In this document: positions 1 through 8,372 of the stretch, piece by piece | Layout of the letters: the number at the start of each line of letters is the position of its first letter | Numbering within the stretch: position 1 is the stretch's first letter | Source of the DNA: Firmicutes bacterium AF25-13AC | GTDB taxonomy: Bacteria > Bacillota > Clostridia > Lachnospirales > Lachnospiraceae | Direction: 5' to 3' | DNA: 64,000 nt | Assembly (NCBI GenBank): GCA_003478935.1 | Contig: QUFP01000004.1 | Location: 78,217 to 142,216, forward strand | Notes under the pieces: generated by a model | The model's database searches: none | Seen by the model: the letters and a program-made list of their open reading frames with translations, nothing else | What the model was told of the DNA's origin: nothing | Translations under genes and position numbers: made by a program

Positions 1-611
1 CCTTCCATATAATAAGAACTTCTTACTCTTATTTCTTCTTTGTCTTTGAGATTCAAAATCACAAGGAATCCACTTTCTTCTTGCAAATTCTGCTCATATG
101 ATTGATCCATAAACACTAAATAATCACTATATTTTCCAAGCAGATACAAATAATTCGGTGTGACAAGATCTTCAGCAGCAGAATCTTTATATGGTTCAGA
201 ATAAATCTCTTTTATCATTCCGGTTTTTTCATCATATGCCATAATCTTATGCATTCCATCTGCTTCTACTGAATAATACAAAACCTTATCATCATAAATT
301 AAATAATATCTGCCATTCATATATTCGCACATTAAATCTGTTGCAATCAGATTTTTTTCTTCATCAGACATTTCAAAAATTAAATTCGTTTCATATGCAT
401 AATACGTTCCAAACTCAGTATTGATTCCTTGATAAACTGCCGGAATCCAAAGTACATCCTGTTCCTCATCATTTTCACTTGATGTTTCTTGCTCTTTTGT
501 TGTCTTCTTATTTTCTGTTCGAATTGCTGAAGTTGCTTCTGCCGTCACGTACAAACTATTTTGGCACAAAAATAGCATTACACAAATTAATGTTGAAAAC
601 CTTTTTTTCAT
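1..611 (-). CDS. Secreted/extracytoplasmic protein, partial (3' end outside window)
   Basis: An open frame runs from an ATG at 611 to the left edge, giving 203 codons with no stop. A GGAGG-type ribosome binding site (complement of cctcc at about 621-625) precedes the ATG. The N-terminus has a lysine/arginine start, a hydrophobic stretch of about 15 residues and a VTAEA-type cleavage region, so it is probably secreted. The mature part begins with a Thr/Ser/Glu-rich linker and is then rich in Tyr and Asp, with beta-propeller-like phrases such as YYLIYDDKVLYYS. I do not recognise a named family. It could be related to the extracellular half of the sigma-linked protein at 11.6-14.8 kb, but no alignment was done. 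Confidence 0.7.
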   Translation of the reverse strand, partial: MKKRFSTLICVMLFLCQNSLYVTAEATSAIRTENKKTTKEQETSSENDEEQDVLWIPAVYQGINTEFGTYYAYETNLIFEMSDEEKNLIATDLMCEYMNGRYYLIYDDKVLYYSVEADGMHKIMAYDEKTGMIKEIYSEPYKDSAAEDLVTPNYLYLLGKYSDYLVFMDQSYEQNLQEESGFLVILNLKDKEEIRVRSSYYME

Positions 612-894
612 ATAAATTATCCTCCATTTCGAATTAGTTAACTACTCATAACCACATTGTTTACTTATAGTATACAAATCTTTTTAATTCCCGTAAATAG
701 ACAATTTATTTTCTATAATTGAGGAAGTAATTTATCTACTTATTTTTTACTTTAGAAAACTGGTTTGGGAATCCTCGGTCATTCAATAGTCAAATAGTTC
801 ACGAGGCCTATTCCATGAAGTCAAATGTCCTCCATGGCTTTTAAGTCTACAACCATACTAACACAGAAATCGTTTTTGGACAATAGGCAGCTAG
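612..894. other. Noncoding gap
   Basis: This 283-bp AT-rich gap holds the upstream region of the minus-strand secreted protein. I see no convincing promoter, terminator or small gene in it. Confidence 0.4.
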
Positions 895-1671
895 CTAGCG
901 AGATGAACTGAGTTCATCCCCAGCGGTCAGGGTCAACAACACAGTGATGCTTTTTGCATCATTTCCGTTTTCGTCATACAAAAGTGCAGTTTGTATATAG
1001 GTTCCATTATCATCAAACTCATACACGATTCTGGCTTGCCCTGAATAGTTTATCAGCTCATTTAGCTCTTTGCACAAATCACTAGATAATGAGTAATGCC
1101 AACTATTATCAACCTGATAAAGCATTACCGTACAAATCACCTGATTCTCATATACAACCGGAAGTACATACCCCTCTGAACAGGTTTCTCCAGATGGTGT
1201 CTTATTCCATGTTTGGAATGGCTCCATAATAAAAAACTCAGCGTCATCTATGTACTCAGTTTGACTATACATTTCAAAATGCTCTATCCATTCATTAGAT
1301 ACTGCCTTTATATACTCGACCATACCCTGTGTATACACCGCAGGTGCCAGTGCAATCTTCACAAGTTCTTGTGTCTCTTCTGCCGTTGTTTTCATCTCTT
1401 CATCTGCTTTTGCAGTTGTTTTTGTCTGCGTATCATCCAGCAGAACTCCATTTTGACCTGACTGCTTTTGTGGTGTGTGACCTGGCTGCAACGAGAAGAA
1501 AAAAACGCCTGCTACCGCAATTGCAATAGCTGCCACAGCTGTCACTTCTGTCACAAAAATATGCTGTCTGCTTTTCAATTGCTCCCTTCGCTTTACTGCA
1601 AAACGATCTGCTTCTGCAATCATTTCTTCGTCAATCGCATTTAATGATTTTAACAAGCTATGAACTTTCAT
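895..1671 (-). CDS. Membrane-anchored putative anti-sigma factor
   Basis: The protein has about 258 residues. A cytoplasmic N-terminus of about 40 residues contains IDEEMIAEAD, then comes one membrane span (VTAVAAIAIAVAGVFFF), a Gln/Thr/Glu-rich linker and an extracytoplasmic domain of about 160 residues with no family I recognise. It directly follows a sigma-70-like gene on the same strand, the usual arrangement for a sigma factor and its membrane inhibitor. A longer start at 1695 is possible, but the ATG at 1671 has the better AAAGGA-type binding site. The second sigma-linked membrane protein in the window (11588-14761) has a similar short motif (IRDDFILEAE) in the same place, which supports a shared sigma-binding role. 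That role is inferred. Confidence 0.65.
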   Translation of the reverse strand: MKVHSLLKSLNAIDEEMIAEADRFAVKRREQLKSRQHIFVTEVTAVAAIAIAVAGVFFFSLQPGHTPQKQSGQNGVLLDDTQTKTTAKADEEMKTTAEETQELVKIALAPAVYTQGMVEYIKAVSNEWIEHFEMYSQTEYIDDAEFFIMEPFQTWNKTPSGETCSEGYVLPVVYENQVICTVMLYQVDNSWHYSLSSDLCKELNELINYSGQARIVYEFDDNGTYIQTALLYDENGNDAKSITVLLTLTAGDELSSSR

Positions 1672-1731
1672 ACATTTTCCTTTCCCTGTTGTCATACTAT
1701 TTCTAATCTCATATCCACTTTTCCATTTTTT

Positions 1732-2289
1732 TCAATGAGATTCAATTACACCCTGACAAACCAGCATTTCTTTGAACTGTTCTCTCATGCGAAACAGAGA
1801 AACCTTGACACTGCTTTGTGTCATACAAAACATAACCGCCAATTCCTTAATCGAATCTCCATACCAATATCTTCGAACAAACAATATTCTTTTATCAGAA
1901 GGCAGGCTTCTCAGATAATCTTGAATATACACTGTCAATTCCCCCTCTGACGTTTTCTGAAATGTCTCATCTGGTATAGTTTCTTCGAGTTCCTTTGTCA
2001 TCTCAACCATCACACATTTTCTTTTTTTTGCTTCTCTTCTTTCCAAACGGTTCATTGCATTACAGCGACATATCCGCATGATAAATGCCTTGAAATGAAT
2101 GGGGCGATTAGGTGGGAGCGCATTCCACAAGTCCCAGTAAGTGTCGCTGCAGCATTCTTCTGTATCCTGATAATCAAACAGCAATCGATAGGCGAGCTGC
2201 TCCATTGTTTTTCCATATTTTTCTTTTGTCTGTATAATGGCAGACTCTTCTCTTTCCCAATAAAGCTGTATGATTTTTAAGTCCTCCAT
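1732..2289 (-). CDS. RNA polymerase sigma factor, sigma-70/ECF-like
   Basis: About 185 residues. Region 2 carries YGKTMEQLAYRLLFDYQDTEECCSDTYWDLWNAL-like features typical of ECF sigma factors. Region 4 is a helix-turn-helix around LAVMFCMTQSSVKVSLFRMREQF near the C-terminus. The start at 2289 is chosen because the complement gives AAGGTGG seven bases before the ATG; the longer frame to 2328 lacks this. The gene heads a two-gene unit with the membrane protein at 895-1671. The cysteine-rich region 2 (ECCSD) and divergent sequence mean the closest subfamily cannot be named by eye. Confidence 0.85.
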   Translation of the reverse strand: MEDLKIIQLYWEREESAIIQTKEKYGKTMEQLAYRLLFDYQDTEECCSDTYWDLWNALPPNRPIHFKAFIMRICRCNAMNRLERREAKKRKCVMVEMTKELEETIPDETFQKTSEGELTVYIQDYLRSLPSDKRILFVRRYWYGDSIKELAVMFCMTQSSVKVSLFRMREQFKEMLVCQGVIESH

Positions 2290-2375
2290 ACTTTCCACCT
2301 TCTTTCTCTTTTGCTTTTTTTCATACATTGACCATTATACCAAATTGTTCTGTATTAAAGCGAATATTCACAAAT

Positions 2376-3782
2376 TCATCTCCACCAGAATATCATCTTT
2401 TCTACTTGAGTCAATATCTGTGGATTCTGTTCCGTAAAATTTCCATCATATGGAACAAGAATAAGTAAGGGCAAAATTAATAATGTCATAACTGCAGTTA
2501 TCCATACAAAACGATTCCAGCCCCTATTTTTTGCCGTTTCACACCTAAACCCTACCGCTACAAAACAAGCAATTCCTAATAAGAAATTTACATCAAGCTG
2601 ATATCTTGTCACCATATAGGGTGTATAAACACTATCGAACACTGTAATTCCTATTATTAATGCAATAAGTATATTTATTATTGCTGTCAGATGATTTTCC
2701 TTTATTTTCTTTTTCACCGAATCCTGCAAAAAAGCTGCAATGCACCAAAAAACAGGAAATGCAAACAAAATTCCTTCATAGCTTATGTATGGAAATTTTC
2801 CTTGTATTGGACTCCATGAAGCAAATTGATACACGAGTCCGTTTATAATTTTGTCTAATCTGAATCCTGCAAATAAACTATATAAGCGTTGATCTGCCAC
2901 CGTTAGCTGATAGTGTTGACCAAATTCCCATATACTTCCAAATCTTGCATAGTTGTACCACATCAGCAATATAGCTGTAACCAAACATGGAATCCCTGCT
3001 GTTAAACAGGCTTTCATACTTTTTTTCTTTGATTTTAGCTCATGCAGATGCAAATAAAACAGCATAATCTGGAGTATTCCGGAAAGTGCAATAGTCGGTC
3101 GGCATCCAAATGCCAATGATGCACACAGGAAACTTCCTGACAATTCTGCCATTTTTCTTCCATTTTTCTGCTCTGAATCCCACACCACTCTAACCATCAT
3201 GTTCAAGCTTATTATTTCCATACACACAGCTGACATGATCGCTGTGCAATATAATGCTGGTGCCGCGATTGCATACCATACACTTACAAATGATAGTACC
3301 ATTGATAAGATCAAATATAGGTCAAATGGCATTTTAGGAAAAAATTTTTTTCGTAAGAAATCAAATAATGCAAAAATAGCAAGGATTGTCCCCACAGTAA
3401 AAATCTGTGTTGCTTTGTATGTAGTAAGCGCATTTCCTGTCAAAAGCTGATATGGAAGAAACAAAAGAACTACAGGAACAATTCCAAAATACATATAGTA
3501 CTTTCCATTGTAAAATGCATGATCCCAATGGTAATAAATACCTAGTTCCTTCCTTGCCTGTGGATCATAGGGATTTTCCATTTCAGATAATCTTGGATCA
3601 ACATCTTCATATTCAAGGTACAAATGACCATGCAAAATAGATTGTGCCATCCTCTCATATTGATCTCTATGACCCGGAATTTTTCCATTCCAAACAGGCG
3701 AAAGTGACATGGGATAAACGCTTAGCACAATTGTAATTATCATGCAAATAAATCGTTTTGCATCGTTGCGTTTTAACCACAT
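2376..3782 (-). CDS. Polytopic membrane protein, GT-C/GT39-like
   Basis: About 468 residues with roughly ten hydrophobic segments. A large first extracytoplasmic loop contains the YHWDHAFYNGKYYMYFGIVP region. This layout resembles lipid-linked-sugar-using GT-C glycosyltransferases and related hypothetical proteins, but I see no decisive catalytic motif. It lies immediately downstream of, and on the same strand as, a polyprenyl-phosphate-type GT2 gene, so the pair probably makes and uses a polyprenyl-phosphate sugar for cell-surface glycosylation (inference). The start is uncertain: an AGGAGG lies 15 bases before the ATG at 3782, and the frame is open upstream to 3896. Confidence 0.6.
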   Translation of the reverse strand: MWLKRNDAKRFICMIITIVLSVYPMSLSPVWNGKIPGHRDQYERMAQSILHGHLYLEYEDVDPRLSEMENPYDPQARKELGIYYHWDHAFYNGKYYMYFGIVPVVLLFLPYQLLTGNALTTYKATQIFTVGTILAIFALFDFLRKKFFPKMPFDLYLILSMVLSFVSVWYAIAAPALYCTAIMSAVCMEIISLNMMVRVVWDSEQKNGRKMAELSGSFLCASLAFGCRPTIALSGILQIMLFYLHLHELKSKKKSMKACLTAGIPCLVTAILLMWYNYARFGSIWEFGQHYQLTVADQRLYSLFAGFRLDKIINGLVYQFASWSPIQGKFPYISYEGILFAFPVFWCIAAFLQDSVKKKIKENHLTAIINILIALIIGITVFDSVYTPYMVTRYQLDVNFLLGIACFVAVGFRCETAKNRGWNRFVWITAVMTLLILPLLILVPYDGNFTEQNPQILTQVEKMIFWWR

Positions 3783-3816
3783 AGTATCAATTTTTTTCCT
3801 CCTACGATACATGTTT

Positions 3817-4716
3817 TTATATAATTTCAGAATATATTTTTTTATTTTGAAGTCTAGCTTCAGAATCCATTTTATTTTTGTAATGTATATTCTCAATTAA
3901 AACAAGCGCAATCAAAACTTGCATTCCACTTGAAATATGTAGTAAATTTTCTCTTATATTTGAAAATTTTTTTACTCTAGCATTTTTAATTTCTATGAAT
4001 CCTGCCACAAGCACTACTATTTTCCAAAGTTTTCCAGGTCTATAAAAACAAAACATATGCAGTAACTTTTTTATTATGCTTATGCCATCTCTTATTGTGC
4101 TTAATTTTGACTGACTACCATTTGGTCGCTCCTTATACGCTACAGCAATTTCTTCTACCTGCAGATTATTTTCTAATGCATAAACTGTCAGTTCAGTTTC
4201 TACTTCAAAATTCCGGCTCAATACTGGAATTGTTTTTGCAAAACGGTAACTCAATGCACGATACCCTGTCATTACATCTCTTACCTTCCCACCAAACAAT
4301 TTTTGTACTGCCAAGCGCATAAAGCGATTCCCTGAATTATGAAATCTCCGCTTGTTTACCTTAAAGTACGTGGAACTAAGTCGATCTCCTACTACCATAT
4401 CAGCATGATATTTTAAAACTCGTTCCGTCATCTTTGCCGCCTCTGACGCTGGATAGGTATCGTCTGCATCAACCAGAATGTAGCACTGTGCTTCTATCTC
4501 CTGAAACATTCTTCGCACAACATTCCCTTTTCCTTGCTGATACTCATATCTAACAATTGCACCTGCTTCTTTTGCTTTTTCCACTGTTTTGTCAGTAGAA
4601 TTGTTATCATATACATATACCGTAGCTTGCGGCAATGCCCTTTTAAAGTCTCTCACCACCTTTCCAACCGTAATTTCTTCATTGAAGCATGGAATTAGTA
4701 CTGCTATCTCATCCAT
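3817..4716 (-). CDS. GT2 family glycosyltransferase (polyprenyl-phosphate type)
   Basis: 299 residues starting MDEIAVLIPCFNEE at an ATG preceded by AGGAGG. The GT-A fold motifs are clear: YVYDNNSTD, the metal-binding DADD and VMTGYRA. It is close to the GT2 at 8373-9317, sharing for example YEYQQGKGNVVRRMFQEI. The catalytic domain is intact, but the C-terminal membrane region differs. Where the paralogue has two clear membrane helices, this copy has one hydrophobic segment and then a charged stretch (IKNARVKKFSNIRENL). The family makes dolichyl/undecaprenyl-phosphate sugars. It is probably co-transcribed with the membrane protein downstream. Confidence 0.85.
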   Translation of the reverse strand: MDEIAVLIPCFNEEITVGKVVRDFKRALPQATVYVYDNNSTDKTVEKAKEAGAIVRYEYQQGKGNVVRRMFQEIEAQCYILVDADDTYPASEAAKMTERVLKYHADMVVGDRLSSTYFKVNKRRFHNSGNRFMRLAVQKLFGGKVRDVMTGYRALSYRFAKTIPVLSRNFEVETELTVYALENNLQVEEIAVAYKERPNGSQSKLSTIRDGISIIKKLLHMFCFYRPGKLWKIVVLVAGFIEIKNARVKKFSNIRENLLHISSGMQVLIALVLIENIHYKNKMDSEARLQNKKIYSEII

Positions 4717-4844
4717 TTTTCTCCTCCTTTCACCATTTAAGTCCGATTTTATTTTCATTGGTTACATTTTTTTATAACTCAATCACAAATTTTACGAAAT
4801 TCGTACCATCATCATATCCATTCGCAAAACTGCAAAATATCCCC

Positions 4845-4873
4845 TTGCTTTTCTATTTGATACCCCTTATAAT
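4845..4873 (+). promoter_or_regulatory. Sigma-A-type promoter of the DUF1858 gene
   Basis: TTGCTT at 4845-4850 and a perfect TATAAT at 4868-4873 are separated by 17 bases. They lie 57 bases before the ATG at 4930. Confidence 0.7.
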
Positions 4874-4929
4874 GAAGGTTGAGTAGACATTTTGGTCTGA
4901 TTCCAAGCATTTTTTATGGAGGTTTTAAT

Positions 4930-5148
4930 ATGACACAGATTTCAAAAGATATTACAATCGGTGAACTGCTTCAGGTAAACACCGGTGTTATTCCGATTCT
5001 TATGGCTGCTGGTATGCATTGCCTTGGCTGCCCAGCATCTCAGGCTGAATCTATCGGCGAGGCTGCTGAGGTTCACGGACTTGATCCAGATGATCTGGTT
5101 GATAAGATCAATGAGTTTTTAGCTGAGAATGCTCAGGATGCTCAGTAA
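4930..5148 (+). CDS. DUF1858 domain protein (hybrid-cluster-associated redox disulfide type)
   Basis: 72 residues. The start at 4930 is fixed by GGAGG at 4918-4922. The sequence [43 protein letters not shown] matches the small DUF1858 family. It has a CxxC pair (CLGC) in the middle and a helical, acidic C-terminus. Family members are small cytoplasmic proteins thought to take part in redox or metal chemistry; the exact role here is unknown. The gene is monocistronic, with its own promoter and a strong hairpin directly after the stop. Confidence 0.85.
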   Translation: MTQISKDITIGELLQVNTGVIPILMAAGMHCLGCPASQAESIGEAAEVHGLDPDDLVDKINEFLAENAQDAQ

Positions 5149-5161
5149 TACTTTTTAAAAG

Positions 5162-5195
5162 GGGCTGCGAAAAAATGAAAGTTTTTTCGCAGCCC
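5162..5195 (+). terminator. Terminator hairpin after the DUF1858 gene
   Basis: A perfect 14-bp inverted repeat, GGGCTGCGAAAAAA at 5162-5175 and TTTTTTCGCAGCCC at 5182-5195, starts 14 bases after the stop codon. The U tail is short (TGTTTCTGTTG). Confidence 0.75.
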
Positions 5196-5294
5196 TGTTT
5201 CTGTTGTAGATAACTCCAGCTGTCTTCTTTTTGAATTTGACAGTTTATCTTAAACAAAACACCATGGATATTCGAAATGGAATGTGGATAGCCT

Positions 5295-5348
5295 ATCTCC
5301 ATCATACCTGTTGAAATCTCCATCATTTTTTGGTAAAATGATGGAGAT
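5295..5348. promoter_or_regulatory. Triple ATCTCCATCAT repeat upstream of the Fic gene
   Basis: ATCTCCATCAT occurs at 5295-5305 and 5316-5326 as direct repeats 21 bases apart, and in inverted form at 5338-5348. The last two form a 14-bp perfect stem (5316-5329 with 5335-5348) with a 5-base loop, ending 24 bases before the Fic ATG. It may be a repressor operator or a leader hairpin. Confidence 0.6.
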
Positions 5349-5372
5349 AAATTTGAAATGAGGGAGATTCTT

Positions 5373-6417
5373 ATGAGAGAGTTTGATTATATTACAAGTC
5401 CTGCGAAGTTGCTGACACCTGAAATTGTTCAGATGGTAGGCAGCATCCACGAACACAAAGGCAAACAGGAACTATTTCTTGAAGCCAATATAGATGAACT
5501 GAAAACGCTATTAGAAGTTGCTTTGATTCAGAGTACTGGAGCATCTACCGAATCGAGGGTATATTTACAAGCGATACGCGTTTGGAAGAACTGGTACGTC
5601 AGAAAGCAGAACCGCGTAACCGCTCTGAACAGGAGATTGCCGGATACCGTGAAGTGCTTGCAACAATCCACGATAGCTATGAGTATATCAATCCAAGACC
5701 GAACATTATTTTGCAGCTGCACCGGGATTTATATTCCTATTCGCATGGGACTTCTGGCGGCTGTTATAAAAACTCTGATAATGTGATTGCAGAAACAGAT
5801 GCCGATGGTCACCAAAAAGCACGTTTTATCCCTGTTCCAGCATTTCAGACTGCTGAAGCAATGGATGAACTTTGTACTCATTTTCTTGAAGCATGGGAAG
5901 CTGACCACATTGATAAGTTAATTTTGATCCCGATGTTCATATTGGACTTCCTGTGTATTCATCCTTTCAATGACGGAAATGGCAGAATGAGTCGCCTGCT
6001 GACTTTACTGCTGTTCTATAAGGCAGGTTACATTGTTGGAAAATATGTCAGTATGGAAATGCTGATAGAAAACACAAAAGAAACATATTATGAAGCCCTT
6101 CAAGCAAGTTCTACTGGATGGCATGAAAAAGAAAACAACTATGAGCCTTTTGTTAAATATTATCTTGGTATCATGCTGAAAGCATACAATGAATTTGAAA
6201 GTCGTATAGAACATCTAAAACACCGCAGCTATCTAAGCCTGATAGAATTAAAGCAACTATTGACAATAAGGTTGGCAAGATTACCAAGAAAGAAATCATG
6301 GAGCTTTGCCCTGATATAAGCAAAGTTACTGTAGAAAGAACTTTGACAGATCTGGTCAAGAGTGGATATATTGCAAAAGTTGGTTCGGGTCCATCCACAA
6401 GCTACGTCCGTATTTAA
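5373..6417 (+). pseudogene. Fic family protein, two frameshifts
   Basis: Joining three frames restores a protein of about 348 residues beginning MREFDYITSPAKLLTPE. It has the full Fic motif HPFNDGNGRMSR, which transfers AMP or another nucleotide part to a target hydroxyl. An inhibitory-helix-like S(N)RIEG segment lies in the N-terminal part, and the end is a winged-helix-like tail (KKEIMELCPDISKVTVERTLTDLVKSG). The first break is near 5547, where restoring one base gives S-N-R-I-E-G. The second is near 6230, where restoring one base joins the C-terminal domain and the stop at 6415-6417. Both are one-base losses. Many other genes in this sequence show the same error type, so the cell may carry an intact gene. 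Confidence 0.85.
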
Positions 6418-6472
6418 AAAAATTACATTTGACGGCAAAAAACCATTAGCTATTTTTTATGACAACACAAAA

Positions 6473-6536
6473 CCGGCTGCTTCTGATTATGTATCCGGTC
6501 CTTTCGGACCGGGTAAGATCTATCAGAAGCAGCCGG
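6473..6536. terminator. Long nested hairpin between convergent genes
   Basis: CCGGCTGCTTCTGAT (6473-6487) pairs perfectly with ATCAGAAGCAGCCGG (6522-6536). A second hairpin, CCGGTCC/GGACCGG (6495-6501 and 6506-6512), is nested inside. Read on the minus strand the stem is followed by TTTTGTGTT, so it may terminate the LysM/DUF3794 transcript. It could equally be the end of a small RNA. Confidence 0.55.
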
Positions 6537-6652
6537 CAGTTTCGTGCGCAACCTGCGGTATCCGCCCTGCTGCGTTACAATATTATGTTATGCAATACGT
6601 CAAGAAATGTTCCTATCCTATCATTATTCTAATATTCCCTATTACAATTCTC

Positions 6653-8260
6653 TTATCGCACCAGAAGAAGTTTTTGCCCTGGCTTTGTGCCAAGCTCTTC
6701 TGGCGATTTTCCTTCTTTTTGCATACCGGAAGCGGTCGCATTTAATGAATCTGTTTTTGTATTATCTTGGTTAACCTCGCGGATCCGCTCAATGCTCATT
6801 CTATATTTTTTTGCTATTGACCAAAGATTATCGCCTGGCTGCACAATATAGCCAATCATTCCTGGAAAATCATTTGGATCAATTGTCTCTCCGGTAAAGT
6901 TCACCTGATCGAGCACTGAAATTTCATGCTCTGAGAGCACAAATGTATCAAGGCTAATGACTGCACGTACTTCTCCCTGACCTCCTGGCGCAATCATTGT
7001 TGTAATTTGTTCTAACATTGGGCTTATAGTAAAACAGCTTCCCGGCGTAATTCCTCCTGCTTCAATTACATGGCTGAGCGGAATCACACCTGCCGCAGCC
7101 TGCATTGGCCGTTCATCGTTTGCTGCCAGATATAATACAGTCACATAGACAGCACCCTCCACACGAATGCCCTCTGATACAATCTCTGTACGATCAATTG
7201 ACACTGTTCCTTCACTGTGACAAATTTGGAGCATGGTGTCAGTGCTGTGAAGCGGAATCTTTTCAGTGATTCTGCACTTTGCTTTATTTTTCATCTGAAG
7301 TGTTTCCAAATGAGCCGTCTTGTAGCTTGTGTCTACTTCTTTTGTTGTCGAATAAGCGTCACAGAGCAAATGTACCTTTTCCTCAAGATACAGCTTCATA
7401 TCAAGCTCCACTACTGCTTCCACATGGAATATTCGATTTTCTCCATCTTCGTCTGGATGAATACTAATCTCTTTTTTTATCAAAACTGGCTCCACCGATG
7501 GAATCATCTCATGACGGCATCCAACAAGCGGCAGTTCTCCTGTAAATGAGATCGTCTTTTCCATCCACTGCATAGGAAGCTGCTCCTGTCCTGCCTCATA
7601 AATTACAAATAAGGCTGCCTCTGCCTGAATGAGCATTTTGTCTTCCTGAGCCTGATATTCCATACTTCTAAGACTAAGTGATTTCCATAAAAGTGACTGT
7701 GCAAGCGGTTTTCCCGGAGCTACTACTACATCATCCTCCATACGAAACGTATCCTTTTTTTGCAGCTGCAAAGACACCACTTCCATATCTTTTCCAAGTA
7801 CAGCGATATCTTCTTGCCCTGAAAGCGATCTTGCTGCCTCCTCAAGCTGTGCCGATGCGGCAAAAAGTTCCGCACCAAGCACGGCACTGATATGAAGCTT
7901 TCTTGAGTTGACAACACGAATACTGATATCTTCTACCTTTGTGCGGCAGCGCACATAATCGCCCGGCTCAAGTCCTGGATAGCTCACGTTTTCTTCAAAT
8001 GTAAGTGCACCAGACAAATTTTTCATTCTGCCAGAACCCTCTACGGCGTATAAAATTTCAAAGTCGAGACGTCCTTTTATGATTACCTTTTCTGAAAGCT
8101 GGCGAAGTTCCTCCATCACGGCATCTGCCTGCTTTAGCAGTACGCTTCCCACATCTGGCTTCGCATCTGGAATATTAAAATCCTCATCAAATGTGACCTG
8201 CGCACTCACTGTATTTTTGCTCCTGCTCATATGTATCTGTTTTTTCTGCAGCTCTAACAT
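6653..8260 (-). CDS. DUF3794 repeat and LysM domain protein (spore-coat/SpoVID-like)
   Basis: 535 residues starting MLELQKKQIHMSRSK at 8260, where GGAGG sits six bases upstream; an upstream in-frame ATG at 8314 lies inside the structured leader. Several DUF3794-type segments (for example NIPDAKPDVGSVL near the start and VRAVISLDTFVLSEHEISVLDQVNFTG later) are followed by a C-terminal LysM domain (GYIVQPGDNLWSIAKKYRMS). LysM binds N-acetylglucosamine polymers, and related proteins sit in the spore envelope of clostridia. No signal peptide is visible, as expected for a protein assembled on the forespore from the mother cell. It is monocistronic. Confidence 0.8.
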   Translation of the reverse strand: MLELQKKQIHMSRSKNTVSAQVTFDEDFNIPDAKPDVGSVLLKQADAVMEELRQLSEKVIIKGRLDFEILYAVEGSGRMKNLSGALTFEENVSYPGLEPGDYVRCRTKVEDISIRVVNSRKLHISAVLGAELFAASAQLEEAARSLSGQEDIAVLGKDMEVVSLQLQKKDTFRMEDDVVVAPGKPLAQSLLWKSLSLRSMEYQAQEDKMLIQAEAALFVIYEAGQEQLPMQWMEKTISFTGELPLVGCRHEMIPSVEPVLIKKEISIHPDEDGENRIFHVEAVVELDMKLYLEEKVHLLCDAYSTTKEVDTSYKTAHLETLQMKNKAKCRITEKIPLHSTDTMLQICHSEGTVSIDRTEIVSEGIRVEGAVYVTVLYLAANDERPMQAAAGVIPLSHVIEAGGITPGSCFTISPMLEQITTMIAPGGQGEVRAVISLDTFVLSEHEISVLDQVNFTGETIDPNDFPGMIGYIVQPGDNLWSIAKKYRMSIERIREVNQDNTKTDSLNATASGMQKEGKSPEELGTKPGQKLLLVR

Positions 8261-8351
8261 AATCGCCTCCATATACTGATATTGGGCTTTGCCGCTTTCA
8301 GTCGGTTTTGACATGACCGACTGGCCCTATTACTAGTATATGAAGGCGATT
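8261..8351 (-). promoter_or_regulatory. Structured leader that can hide the LysM gene RBS
   Basis: In the minus-strand RNA, the 17-mer from 8351-8335 pairs along its full length (one G-U pair) with the 17-mer at 8277-8261. The latter contains the GGAGG binding site and ends one base before the ATG at 8260. Inside lie a GGGC/GCCC helix (8327-8324 with 8287-8284) and a perfect 8-bp hairpin CAGTCGGT/ACCGACTG (8323-8316 with 8306-8299). This is a three-helix stack that would block translation unless opened. Confidence 0.7.
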
Positions 8352-8372
8352 TATTTTTTATGATAAAATATT

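Noticed and set aside
8261..8351. Leader as a c-di-GMP-I riboswitch
   Set aside because: GCGGCAAAGCCC resembles part of that class, but the second helical domain and tetraloop receptor are missing.
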